Of a DNA stretch of 64,000 nucleotides, positions 9,310-22,100 are shown in pieces. This DNA comes from Luidia sarsii (lineage: Eukaryota > Echinodermata > Asteroidea > Paxillosida > Luidiidae), in contig OX465102.1 of assembly GCA_949987565.1 (NCBI GenBank), positions 17,496,968 through 17,560,967 on the forward strand. Direction: 5' to 3'. A program made the position numbers and the translations under genes. Numbering within the stretch: the first letter of the stretch is position 1; the number at the start of each line of letters is the position of its first letter. The notes beneath the pieces were generated by a model that did no database searches, had not been told where the DNA came from, and was given only the letters and a program-made list of their open reading frames with translations.

Positions 9310-10700
9310 TAACTCATAAAATACTGCATCATTCGGCCCAAGATTTCTAGCAAATGTGGTTTACATACCACGCACCTGTGTGCAACTGTCCATGTGGCGA
9401 AAATGTGTCTATTTCCCCCAAAAAATGGACAAAAACCTCCGGGTTTGATCGCAAGGTTCAGACGGCAGCGCCGCAACTGACAGTTTGGTCCCCTGCAAAG
9501 ATCTTATAGCGGCGCTATACTATCTTTGGTCCCCTGTACCAAAGATACTAGAGAGGATCAGGAGCGCCTGTTGTACGTACGTAGTACGTCTGTGCAGTAC
9601 ATGTATATTATTCATATACGTCATAATGTTGAATTATTCATGACCTACCCGGCTGGAGCCCAGATAATGCTTCCCGTATAGAAAGTCAGAACGGCACTCT
9701 AAAAGTAAAAGGGGCGATTGTAAGGGTCCAAGTTACTCGGACTATCACCGAGAGTAGTACTAGGTCAGGTTGCTACGACAGAAGGCTACACTAAAGTATC
9801 TGTCCATTCTGAGGTTAAGACTTCAGCTTCCCCAAGAATCCGCCTCGAATTCGCCACTTTTACTCCGCGGAATTTGGCAATGTTCAAGGTCCGGAGGAAG
9901 TGCACAACCCGTCCGTATTATTTGACCGCCACGCATTTCAACGCAAAGCGCGCCCAAAAGTGTGGTCCCATAAGTCATAACAACTAATCATGGAGGTAGG
10001 CAAAAAGTGACGCTGCCTAAAAAAATCATTTGAATTTAAAGCATAATTCCACTTGTATTAGACATTTATTTCCCCGATCCGAGTACCCTAAGAAGGTAGA
10101 ACTAAATAAACCACTCAAGAAATATATTCAAATTCATTTCGTCGATGAATTAGTCTAGCATAACATTTTATACCGTTCGAGCCTACAGTCTACAGAATGA
10201 TGTAATGACCCCACACGGTTTGTTTTCTTCTCCTATCACGGTTAGGGGTAGGCAATACTTTTTAAGAGAGTTTCGACCCATGAATATCATACTGCAATGG
10301 AAAATGTTCCCTTAACAGTTCTTGCCCCATCTCCATTTACAGTCTTAAACAGGAAAAGCGGTGAAAAAAATAAAAATGACATCATAAATTTCAATATAGG
10401 CTTGTTTCTTTATATTTTTGTCAAAGTGCACGTTTTCCCTCAACCCTGTGTGGAAGGCTGCGACCTAAATATCGGACACAGTTGACCAGAGTTTAGTTTG
10501 TTTCAACTTTAATCCTTGCTTATTCATAATTTTACTCGAAAATGAATATTTGTCCCAAAATAGTCACCTTTCCATCAAATAAATGAAATATTTTAACCAG
10601 AAAGCTGGGTTTTAGTTTGTTTTAAAACCTGTTAAATTGTTTAGAAAAATGAAAGACATCAATTATGTGAAAACGATAAAGGATGGTACCTGTGACAAAT
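9310..10700. other. Intergenic stretch, no gene recognised
   Basis: Only short ORFs without domains. One degenerate copy of the 8727-8866 hairpin end is near 9724-9750. Confidence 0.4.
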
Positions 10701-10710
10701 TTATCCTTGA

Positions 10711-11133
10711 TCCCACGCACCTTTCTGGATAATGCGGGTTTTCAAGGTACACTCTGACTTTTTAAGTGTCAAAATAAGTTTATTCATCAATCCCTTCAAA
10801 GCCACTAAGAGACATATAACCAATGATTTCTCTTACGGCACGTACGTCACAGATTTTTTTGTATGTCCTTTAAGTGGTCCTGTATACAGTGAACCTTTAA
10901 TCAAAACAAATCTAGATACATTCTTGGATGTGGCAAAATGTTTGACCATCAGTAAAAAAAAAGTAGATGTAAAAACACATTTCACTGGTTCTTATTTATA
11001 CGATACTTGTTTCATGTCAAGAAAGAAAAACTATAGTAATTTTGATTATAATACTGAAGAATTTCTGGTTGCACTTAGAAATTTACTTGAAGGACCCAAA
11101 AGTTGGCTTACGTCCTATTTCAGCAGAAAGTAA
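10711..11133 (+). CDS. Unidentified ORF, about 140 codons
   Basis: Open from 10711 (first Met at 10732) to the TAA at 11131. It is AT-rich, Lys/Phe/Tyr/Asn-rich and predicted soluble, with no signal peptide or membrane segment. Features such as FFVCPLSGPVYSEPLIKTNL and EEFLVALRNLLEGPKSWL look protein-like rather than random. It is preceded by an in-frame TGA and has no obvious acceptor. It could be a terminal exon, a retrogene or a mobile-element relic. I do not recognise the family. Confidence 0.35.
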   Translation, partial: SHAPFWIMRVFKVHSDFLSVKISLFINPFKATKRHITNDFSYGTYVTDFFVCPLSGPVYSEPLIKTNLDTFLDVAKCLTISKKKVDVKTHFTGSYLYDTCFMSRKKNYSNFDYNTEEFLVALRNLLEGPKSWLTSYFSRK

Positions 11134-11744
11134 TTATTACTTTTGCTGAAGGACTAAAAGATGCTAGCATATATAGTTTTGTTACTTTTGTGTTATTTAG
11201 GTTTTTTGTGAATAATGTAAATACAACTTTGCGTTGATTTGCATAACCCAATTTCAGAGAGGGGAGGTAAAAAACTTTCAAATAAAAATAATTCCGTTTT
11301 CAAAATTATTAAAAAAGCCGGAAGCAATTAAAATTTTGAAGCATTTGGCTTATGTACAATAAAGGCACTGGGGAGATTTTAAGCAAAGATACGAGAAAGT
11401 GATTATTATCATGGCAACTGCATAACCACGAAAACGTCTTTTGAAATCAGTCATTTGCCTTGCAAGGATAAATCAGTTGTCAGCTTAAACTGACTCAAAC
11501 GTCACTCACTATCTTGCAGAACACACATAAAGCATTCTACAAACTGATGCTCCAAATCTTTGACTTACTGTCCAGATCTCTAGTAAAGGATACCACAAGA
11601 TTCCGCCGCTATGTCCGGAAAAAAAGGAGAAGATTTTTCCATAGCATCAGCCGATAAAACTTAACACTAAACCAAAGTTCCAGCTGCCCAATGCATTATT
11701 TAGAGACCAAGAATTTTGAAATGGCTTTGAAGTTCAGTGGTTAA

Positions 11745-12121
11745 AGGGATGGTACAGCATTGGCAAAGTGTGCCCACTTTCTGGGCAATCCAAATTTGAG
11801 AAATTACTTTCTCATCAGAAAACTGTAGCAGATATTCCATGACATATTAGCACTCGAAAATCAGACATTTTCAAGAAAACTATATGTACATGTACAATCG
11901 TTGGAACAAAGATTTCCTTTAATAAATACCGCCCCCTATGTCTGAAAAAAAGTTAGAGTTTAATTTCATTTCCCCGTTTTTTCTCATAACATGATTGATG
12001 GATTGAGCCGAAACTTACGCAGGTGTGTTAATTTGTGTATACGCTGAGTTTGACAAAGAATAGGCCTAGAAGCTATTGAAGCTAGAAGCTTTGACCTTCA
12101 CAAATGTTGTGCCCTACCTTT
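11745..12121. mobile_element. Diverged relative of the TTAA MITE
   Basis: Starts after TTAA (11741-11744) with AGGGATGGTACAGCATTGG and ends with CAAATGTTGTGCCCTACCTTT. The inner ends include the family's sub-terminal CTTTGACCTT. The right-hand TTAA is not preserved. Confidence 0.5.
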
Positions 12122-13082
12122 GAGTGTAGGCTATGCATTTGTTTTCAAAATCTGGGCAGCCAGCCAGGACACTGATTTTACAGTTTCAAGTGGTCACTAG
12201 CTGCATCTAGCATGTCTAGAATAAACAGGACATGCACAGCATGTCCAAATGCAATTTTTTCCATTCGTGTTTGACTTTGTATAGTATTGCATTTGCATAA
12301 TACATGCACATACTCCCTATTTCAACTTGCTAGCCGCATGGACAATGCTGGTCAGCATAATGATAAAGTAAATGTGATGCTGGCTTGTCTGATGTCGTAG
12401 GCTGGTAACCATGCTCATGATAATAGAGACACCGCAGCAAAGGGGACCAGCTGTGAACTCAGTCCGACTGTGAATGAAATAAAGCAATACATTCCATGGT
12501 TAACTTTAATGCTTGGCTCTCAGCAAAAAAAGGAGTTTTGCTAGAGGTGGTTACCAGTCGAATATGTCGGCCATGTATTGTGATTGTGACTGGTACTCCA
12601 CTTGTCTGATTAAGCATACGTAGTACATGTAGTAAGCTAAGCATCGTTTGAAGTTGCTCTTTGGGCAGGGCCTCTCTCCAACGCCATGACCGCCACATAG
12701 AAATTTTAAGCAATGGGTCTTAGAATAATGTTTGCGTCAAGGAGAATGTAATTATTCAATCAGGTTTTGCCCTACTCAACGTAATAAGCATTGAGTGCTG
12801 AAAATAATCAGACGCCTGCACTGGAAAGCAAGAGTCGCGGTTTTGTATCCCGCCCGAGCTGCATGAATACTTACAGCAGGCAATCGGGCAAAGCACTGAG
12901 CACTAGACAAAACCTCAATGTATAATAATTTGTCATTTTCAAAACTCCCTCAACAATCAAGAACAATGCACCGGTATACATTTTATATCGCTTTGAATTC
13001 ACGGAATGGTTGGATAAAAAGTGGAGGCAACAACTGAGAAGACACAGAAAAATAACACAAATACTGGATAGTGATGGCCTAC

Positions 13083-13169
13083 CCATTCATCCTCGTCCAC
13101 ACCTTCACAAAGGTCCTGAGGTAAGGGCTCGTTCCTTGCCTCCAGTTTGTTGGTTATGGCACTGACAAG
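13083..13169 (-). CDS. CORO7: CORO7 exon (acidic C-terminus, last exon recognised)
   Basis: The acceptor is CTTGCAG and the donor is TGG|GTAGGC. 29 codons: LVSAITNKLEARNEPLPQDL, then EGVDEDEW. Family members end in EDEWD. If the GTAGGC donor is used, one tiny exon with Asp and stop lies further left. If not, the frame reads on for about 20 codons. Confidence 0.92.
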
Positions 13170-16100
13170 CTGCAAGCAAATGGACTTCACAGTTAGTGCC
13201 AGGTCAAAATTAATGGGTACAGCCAAGGCAATCACTAAGCATAAAAGGGGCGTTCACACTCTGGAAATATTCATGATTTGAAACTCGATTATAAAACCGG
13301 GGGTTTTACAAATGCCCCCCCCAAAAAAAAAAAAAAAAAAAAAAAAATTGTGGTTAGCACTGTGGTCTGACAATGCCCAGGCGGGGAGACATAAAGAAAG
13401 CACGGCCAATCCTGTCAGTGAAATCGTAAGCGGTGCATTGTGGGATTAAAAAAACAAAGCAATATTAGCAATTCTCTGTCTGTGGAGCATTTACACACAC
13501 TCCAGTTGGGAAATTTTTTAGGAAAGTCGCACTAATAGTGGCGTCTGAATCCTGATATAAATCCCACTTATAATTGCGATAATTGTGTCAACATACATAC
13601 CGAAAAAGTGGAGTTTGAAACACGATTTCAATCGCGATCCAGATAATTGCAAATGTTTGGTAGTACTGTGAACAGCCCCTACTGTGTGCTTTGAACGTCA
13701 GTTCAGGTTCAGGTGATGTTGTGTCTAGTACTAAACATGGCTACAGGCATTCCTTGAGATCAAACCACGGAATGATGTAGAGAAGCAAAAGCTGCTAGTG
13801 ACGCATAGAGCCCTAACATATAAGAAACATGTTGTACCCTACACACATGATCACAAGAGCCGTACAATTGACTGCATCAATGCATGCATAGAGTACCTCA
13901 TCCTTCTTCTGTTCGTCCGTCTTGTACGATAATTCCACCTCAGCTACATACTTCTTGGGTACCGGGACTGACTTGGGGATGGAGCTCACTGATTAAGAAA
14001 GAAAGAACGCCTTCATGAAAAAAGATACTGATGAGGAGAAGAAGTGGCTTGAGAGGGAGAGAATGACAAGGTGGGAAGAGGAGATGGAGGGAGAGAGGAT
14101 GTTGTGAGTAGGATGACAGTGAGGAGGAGGATGAGAGTGAAGATGAGGAGGAGGAGGAGGAAGTCAAGAAAGGCAGGAAGGGTGGAAGGGAGAGAGAGAG
14201 AGGGAGAAAGGGTGGAAGGGAGAGAGAGGGGTAGAAAGGGTGGAAGGGAGAGAGAGGGGTAGAAAGGGTGGAAGGGAGAGAGAGAGGGAGAAAGGGTGGA
14301 AGAGAGTGAGAGAGGGAGAAAGGGTGGAAGGGAGAGAGAGGGGTAGAAAGGGTGGAAGGGAGAGAGAGGGGTAGAAAGGGTGGAAGGGAGAGAGAGAGGG
14401 AGAAAGGGTGGAAGAGAGAGAGAGAGGGAGAAAGGGTGGAAGGGAGAGAGAGGGGTAGAAAGGGTGGAAGGGAGAGAGAGGGGTAGAAAGGGTGGAAGGG
14501 AGAGAGAGAGGGAGAAAGGGTGGAAGGGAGAGAAAGGGAGAAAGGGTGGAAGGGAGAGAGAGACGGAGAAAGGGTGGAAGGGAGAGAGAGGGGTAGAAAG
14601 GGTGGAAGGGAGAGAGAGAGGGAGAAAGGGTGGAAGGGAGAGAGAAATGGAAAAAGGGAGGGAGTGAGAGAGAAAGGGAAGGAGGGAGAGAAAGAGGGAG
14701 CCACGATTTGGAGAGATTCCCCTGGAGGCTACTCACAAAGCTTCATGCCGCTGGGGCACAGACTGACCCTTCTCTGGACACCGTCCTTGCCTGCCAGCCA
14801 CTCCTGGCTGGTCAAGACCGACTCCCATCGCACTCTGGTCTCAGGGAAAATGTCATCTTGGAAGTACTCTTTCTGCAAAAAAAAAAAAGTGGGGGTAACA
14901 TACGGAACTTAATGGTTGAATTGCTTCCGACTGGCGCGCCCCCACCCTGGCAAAGACTAGTTGACTATTTTGTGAAGGCCGCCATCTAAGGACTGGATAG
15001 CTCAGATGAGATAAGTGCCGGTGCACAAAACCAAGAGGTCTCGGGTTCAAATCCCGGTTCAGTTAAAGTTTTCTTTGCCATTTTTTCATTTAAAAAAAGA
15101 AGATCATAAAATTTAGTGGGCCTAATGTTTCGATCCTAGCAGGACCTTTCTCAAAGGCAGAGTGACAAGGACAACACAGATACATGTACAAGAAGGAAGG
15201 GGGAAGAGAGTGAATAGGACACGGGTGAGAAACAAAGGACAAAGAGTAAAGCTGGTAGGGTGAGATCAAAGGGAAGGGCAAGGAGTAGGGTAGGGATTAG
15301 TGAGAAGAGGGGGAAAGATCAAAGAGAGAAGTGTGAAGGAGTGGAAAAAAAAAAAAAAAAAAGAAGAATGACGACAACGGGCAGATTACACACTTCCTGA
15401 ACCATTGAGCTACCAGTTCTATTCATAGCCAGACTCTGTCTCAAAAAAAATGTTTTTTGGTGTCACTCATACAGTAGCTTAGCTATGTAAGTAAAGCACA
15501 ATGTGAGCACATTCTCTTTTGAATTCAGTCAAATCTCTTGGCCATTTTTCAAAGTTGTTCAAAAAGATCCCACTCAGTTTTTTTCCTTCGAGATTATATT
15601 TGATTGAAATTGAAAACAAACTAAAGCTGTATCCACTTTGTAGCAAGTAAATCTTCTGGTGTTAGCTTTGAGGCTTACCTTAATCCTGGGCACGGAGAAG
15701 GTGACCGGCTCGATGGTGGTCTGGGTTAGTCGCAGGGCCTTGGCAAACTCCACGTCTCTCACATTGCACATGCTCTTCGGCAGGAAGGACAAGGCCTGCA
15801 GACAAACAAACAAAAGGAGAGATTGGGATTGCACTCAAGGCAAGAACCCCCCCGGCAAAGGCTAGTTGACTATTTGGAAAGGTTGTCATCTAAGGGCTGG
15901 ATAGCTCAGCTGGTAAGACCGCAGGTACGTACAAAGAGGGGCCAATTTCATAGAGCTGCTTAAGCACCCAAATTTGATTGAGGACAAATAAATCACACTT
16001 ATAGGATCACCCCTGTTTTTGTTGTTGCTGGTGTTGATAGTGCTGTGTTACTATTGTTGCTATTATTATTATTATTATTATTATTATTGGTTTATTTCAT

Positions 16101-19100
16101 AATAAAAACATCGCAGTCAAAGACTGAATTGCGTTTTTATATAACACTAAAAAGGTATGTAAAAAACAAGACATTCAGTATAAGAAAGATTTTAAAAAGG
16201 AAAATATAAGACTATTACATTCTCATCAAAAGCCGCTGTTATTACTGTTGCGGCTGTTGATGCAACATTTGGCTTTCATTTTTGCTTCTGCAGTTGCAGT
16301 TGCTGTTGCTGGTGTCAGTGGTGCTGTCTTCACTACTGCTGTTATTGTTGCTATCATTGCTATTGCTGCTGTTGCATTTGTTTTTGCTGTTGTTGATGGT
16401 GTTAATGTTGCTGCTGTTGATGCCATGACTTTCATTGGTGGTGCTACTGTTGTAAATGCTTTTCTTGTTGCTGGTGTGGGAGGTGCTAGTGTTGCTGCTG
16501 GTGTTGCTACTGCTGCTGTTGCTACTGCTGCTGTTGCTATTGCTGCTGTTGCATTTGGTTTTGCTGTTGTTGATGGTGTTGCTGTTGCTGCTGTTGATGC
16601 CATGACTCATTGGTGGTGCTACTGTTGTAAATGCTTTTCTTGTTGCTGGTGTGGGAGGTGCTAGTGTTGCTGCTGCTGCTGTTGCTACTGCTGCTGTTGT
16701 TGCTGTTGCTGTTTCAATGGTTTTTGCTGTTGGTGTATCAATGTAGTGGATGCAAGGGCAGCCTCTCTAGACGGACGCGTGCTCTCGCCCCACGCTTGGC
16801 ATCGTTCATGGCCGCCGATTAACATCATCAACTGACCTCGGCCAAGTTCAGGGCAAAACGGCCCTTCAGTTAGAAGGAGGGCCTGTCACTGCCATATCAA
16901 TATCACACTGACCTGGTGGGGCACCATCTGCTGAAAGGGGGCCACGGACAGGAAGTAGGGTGGCTCGGTCAAAATCTCAAATGCCTGGGCAGACATATCT
17001 CCCTAAAGAAACAAAGAAACCCACACAATAATCAGCATCTCAGAGTTGTTAAACACACAAGGCAAGGCCAGCAGCCAATGTCATTGAGGCAATTAAGCAC
17101 CAGAATTTTGCTTAAGCAGGGAAAGCCTTCCTCAGACTTATCAGGGCCCAATTTCATAGAGCCGCTTAAGCGTGAAAATCTGCTAGGCGTGAAAAGTTTT
17201 CCTTGCATAAACAGAAGTACAAACCAAGAAGTACACTGTGATGTGATGTCAATTGACCTTTGACTTGTATTCGAGTATTCTTTGCTTAGCATGAAACAGA
17301 CGTGAGGTTTTGGTTGGCAATATGAATCATGACATTGTATGCTTATGCAAATTCTGATGCTTAAGCAGCATTTCACCATAATTTATTGGTGAATGCTTGA
17401 TGAAGGTTTGATACATGTAGGTACAGTGTATATTCCCCAAGAAACTGGGGCCAAATGCTTGGAGTTTTTTCAGATGCCTGTGATATTATAACAAGTAAGA
17501 TAAATATGACCAAAGCCTAAGCCTGAGCCTAAGCCTTCATTTCAAAAACGGCCCTAAAGGACTTATGGAAGCCACTGACTAGTGGCTACAGACAATCCCC
17601 GGTGGACATGTGTGCAAAAACAAAAACCATCTGGTAAACTCTCCACAGACTCTCACCCACGGACAACCTGCGGGATTCTCATTCACACAATGGCTGATGG
17701 AAGCTCTCCTGTCGGCAGAGCACAGTACTGTACCTTTCCGGTCACGATGACAATGTTGGTGTCTTCGTCGTAGTAGGGAACCAGCGTCGCTGGGGACTGG
17801 TCCAAGGTCACCGTCTCCAGGGGCTGGCTCAGATCCCTCAGGGAATAAAGGCTGACCGCTCTGTCCGCTCTCCTGAAAAGTACAAACGAAAAATCAAAGG
17901 CAAATTGAATCACTTAGCCGCCCGCATTGATGCTGTCCATCTGAGCCGGGAGAAGCTGTGGATAAAGGGCGTCTGGACTATTCAACCAGAAGGAGTTAAT
18001 ATGTTGGGGAGCAATGGGAATAACTAGATAGCTAGAGGCTTCCACTCTCTCCCAAGCAGGACTGGGTCATCACTCCCGTGGGTAGTTAGCCTCCTCTCAG
18101 CCGGGCAGGACTGGGACGTCACTCCCTGGGTAGTTATAGCTAGCCTCCCATGGGCTGGATAGCTCAGATGATATGAGCGCTGGTACACAAAACCAGAGGA
18201 CAGCAGGAAGCAGAACTGACCTCAACCAAATTATCTGCTACGTGGGGCAGGGCAAACCCTCATTGGATCAAATATCTGGAGCCAGACAGAAGTTGACTTC
18301 CCAACAACTGGAAAGGACTGAGTGTTGCTGCTGCCCCAGTGCATACGAGAAAGGCACGGCCGTAGATTTACCTGTCAAATCCTGTCGTCAGCAGGAAGTC
18401 ATCTCCGCACACCCAGAGAACCCTTGCACCTCGGCTACCGGGCGGTCCCTCTCCTTCCTGCAAAACCAGCAATGAAGGTCAATAGGGCCACTTCCACAGT
18501 CCATTCTCCCTCAAAAAATGCTTATATTATTTGGATCACGATTTGAATCGCAATTCAAACTGCACTACTATAAAAAAAATTGCAGTGCAGTGCATGTGAA
18601 AACACTCTGCTGAATTACACCAGTGTTTTTTTAATTCCACAATGCACCGCTCACGCTGCGAAGTGGCGTGCTTGTTTAATGTCTTCCTGCATCTAGGCCA
18701 TCCTCAAGGGCACTGGCACCATTTGACCACAATCACTAACGGTTCCGTAATCAGCTCACAAATGTGTGCCTCGCAATTTGTGTGGACGCAAGCAAAACAT
18801 TGCACAAAAACGTTTTTTTGAAACGTGATTCAAATCGCAATTATTTGTAGAGTGAGAACGACCCTATACATGTAGTCATAGGACCCTTTTCAGAAATCTG
18901 GCATCAACAATGTGGTTGATCGATCCTTCTGTTTACAAAGGAAGACTTTTCATGCATGGCAGGTTTCACGCATAAAATGCATGGTCAGGGCCCAGGTCAA
19001 TTCATCAATAATTGGGGATAGATTGATCAATCAGGTGTCAGGTATCAGGGCTACATGTATTTCAATCAATCAGCCAGTGGGGATACATCAATCAATCAGG

Positions 19101-22100
19101 CTATTGATTAGGGGTACATCCATGGACCAGGTACATATGTCAGGAATCAGGCTCACAATAATCATTCGGGAATATGTCAGTAAATTGGGTATACATTGAG
19201 AATAGATTACTGGATAAGATCATTAGGAATACATCAAACTGGTATCTGGAATATAATCATCAATAAGGTATCTGGAACTGATCAATCAGGAATCATGAAT
19301 ATTGATCACTCGAGTATCAGGAATTAATCAATCAATCAATCAATCAAGGAAAGAGGAAATATTACAACCATGGAGGAATACATGTAAGTATTCCTCCATG
19401 TTACAACTGACCCATCATCAACCTACATGTATGTATTACTACAATCATTGCCCAAGTATCAGCATATGGGGATGTATTCATCTAACAGCTATCGGGAAAA
19501 TTATTGGATATTAGGAATATTTTTGTTTCAATGCGTATCCGGGATAAATCAATCTGTTTGTGGGAATGCGTCAATTGTTTGGGTATCGGGGTTAAGGAAT
19601 AAGTAATACAATCACTCCATGTAGTATCAAGAATACATCAAATGAGATTGGAAGGTTTTCATGGTGAGAATAGCAGCAGTAATACAGGTTTGCGGTGACA
19701 CCGTGTAAAATTCTCTCTTCTGTAAGAATGTATGGTTCTGGAAAGAACCGTAGGAACACGACGTTTCAAACAGTGTACTCTCTTCGTCTTCAGGAGACTG
19801 TAAGACGAGCAGAGTACACTGTTCGAAACGTCGAGTTCCTCCGGTTCTTTTCAGAACCACACATACTCACACAAAAAAGAGAGTTTTACACGGAGTCACC
19901 ACAAACCAAGAATACCCCAATCAGTGATGAGCTGTCTGGGATAGCATCCAATATCAGGGATACTATAACTATTGATAGCATCTATGAGCAGCACATCAAT
20001 GGACGGGGTATCGGCATGATCAAGGAACTACTCAAGCAGGGTATCCAGGGGCAAATGAATGGAGAGGGTGACAAGAATAACTACATCATTCGGACTTCAG
20101 GAATAAATAGATCAATCAGGAAATCGGGAATCAGTAGACGAATAGGATATCTGGGATAAATGGATGAATATCTAGGTATCAGGAAAAAATGTACATCAAT
20201 CAGGTGTGAGGAACAAAACAGATAAAATCGGGAATCAGGAATAAAGAGATGAATCTGGTACTAGGAATATAATCAATTGGCAACCAAAATGAAAATTAAC
20301 TGGTTATCAGGATTCGGGAATAATCAAACAATTAATAAGGTATCAAACCATGGCATGAAATCCCATGTGCAGAAAACCTGCGAGGGCAAATCGGACAAAA
20401 AAACAACAATTCCGTCACACCTGGCCGGACTTACCCTAACGTCTCTCACAATCAGGGACGCGTCTTCAGGTCAGACAACACTGGAAGACATCACCCAAGA
20501 AAAAAACACACAATTTGCAGCGCCGACTCAAATGCCTCAGGTTTTGTGTAATGTCACCGCACTTAAAAAAAACAAAAACACCCAGGATTCGATCATTTCC
20601 AATCAGCCTTTGCTTAGATGAGCGAGCTGTTGAAAATCTTGCTCAGTAGGAGCCTCCGTTTCTTTGGCAACCGGAGCGATACGGAGGGTGATCCCACGCG
20701 GCATACCTGGACAGGTTCCGGGGAGGTCCTCGGGTCGAAGATCCTAATCTTGCCGTCCTTGCAGACCGTTGCTATCCTGCGGCCGTCGCTGCTCCAGGCG
20801 CCGCTGAAAATCTGAAACGGAGAAAGAGAGAGATTCGAAGGTCTTCATGGTGAGATCAGGAAAAGGGTAACCTATTACTTCTTTCAAACATCATGGTATA
20901 TCAAAGAGAGAGGACTCAGAACTTGTTTGCATCCGTTTCCCGCCCAGAATGGCAGGGACAGAACAAATAGGAAGGGGAGAGTCACAGGGACACGGATGAA
21001 AGACAGACGACAAGGGCAAGGGGTTGGGTAGGGATAAGGTTGTGGAAAGGGGAAACATCAAAGGGCAAGGTTGAAAGAGAGAAGCCGGGGAGTGCACACA
21101 AAAGAGGGATCATTGGTAAACCTCGAAATTTGTTAATCATCACCCTCCTGGACGTTGAGGCCACGGGGGTTGAATCGTCCAAAAGATGCTTCGTCCACAA
21201 TTTTCTCCCGGCTTGAACAGACATTTCAAATTTCAAAAGTGCTAAGAGGGATTTGGGCGCCCGCCTACCTGATCCGTGTGGCCCTTTAGCGTGATTTTCT
21301 CCTCGCCTGAGTCCAGGTCCCAGATTTTGACGGTCATGTCGTAGCTGGCTGACATCAGGATGTTCTTGGCCTGGGGATGGAACTTCACAAAGTAGAGCTT
21401 CTCATTGTGCCCTGTGCCAAGACAAGAGATAATAGAGTTGCACGTTGAAAATGTGACCTTTTTATGTCGTTTTTTGCAGGGTCTGCAACATTTAATAATT
21501 ATGTCGGTGAGACCAGAAACAGCCTCAAGAAGCGACTCTATGGTCATAGATCTACCATCAACACCAAGCTAGCCATCCCTTCAATATCCCTAATCATTCC
21601 ATTCTTGACATGTCTGTACAGGGAATAGAGTCTCTTGGCCATCGGAAAGATGCTGTCCGCCTCAGCAGGGAAAAACTGTAGATTAAGCATATCCACACTA
21701 TCCAACCTCATGACCTTAACATTCAGAAAGGGAATGACTAATCCTCACTTCATTAATCCCTGTTTTCTTTAATCTTCCCTTTGATCCCCCATCTTGCTCC
21801 TGTCCCCTTGATCCTCCCCACTCTTTTGTTGGTTTTCCCTTTGATCTCCCCTCTCTTTGTGTGTACATCTGCATCCCACTCCCTTCCCTTTTGTCCTTCA
21901 TAAATGTAAAAAGGTATTTTCTCAAATTTGAAAAATTTCCAGAAATTGGGCTCTTTGCAAATGGTGCATCCTCCCTGTAAACCTTGAAGCGTTCTTGATA
22001 GTAAAATCTGAGTCCGATTTGAGTTTGATGAAACATGCTTCACCCCAAAGTGTGAGCGAGGGCTTTGTCAGCGGCTCAGTCCATGCCTCGCTGGGGAGGT

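Noticed and set aside
12459..12713. 84-aa minus-strand ORF as the last CORO7 exon
   Set aside because: No similarity to any coronin tail. The family ends one residue after EDEW.
13940..14736. Long Ser/Pro/Leu ORFs (254 and 190 aa)
   Set aside because: Translation of a purine/pyrimidine minisatellite in two frames. Only the last dozens of residues overlap true CORO7 exons.
16226..16664. Ala/Val-rich and Asn/Ser-rich ORFs (122-138 aa)
   Set aside because: Produced by GTT/GCT trinucleotide repeats in an intron.
19800..19835. Functional hammerhead ribozyme
   Set aside because: The core resembles a hammerhead but has an extra base before stem II or lacks the exact CTGANGA, so it is reported only as a hypothesis.
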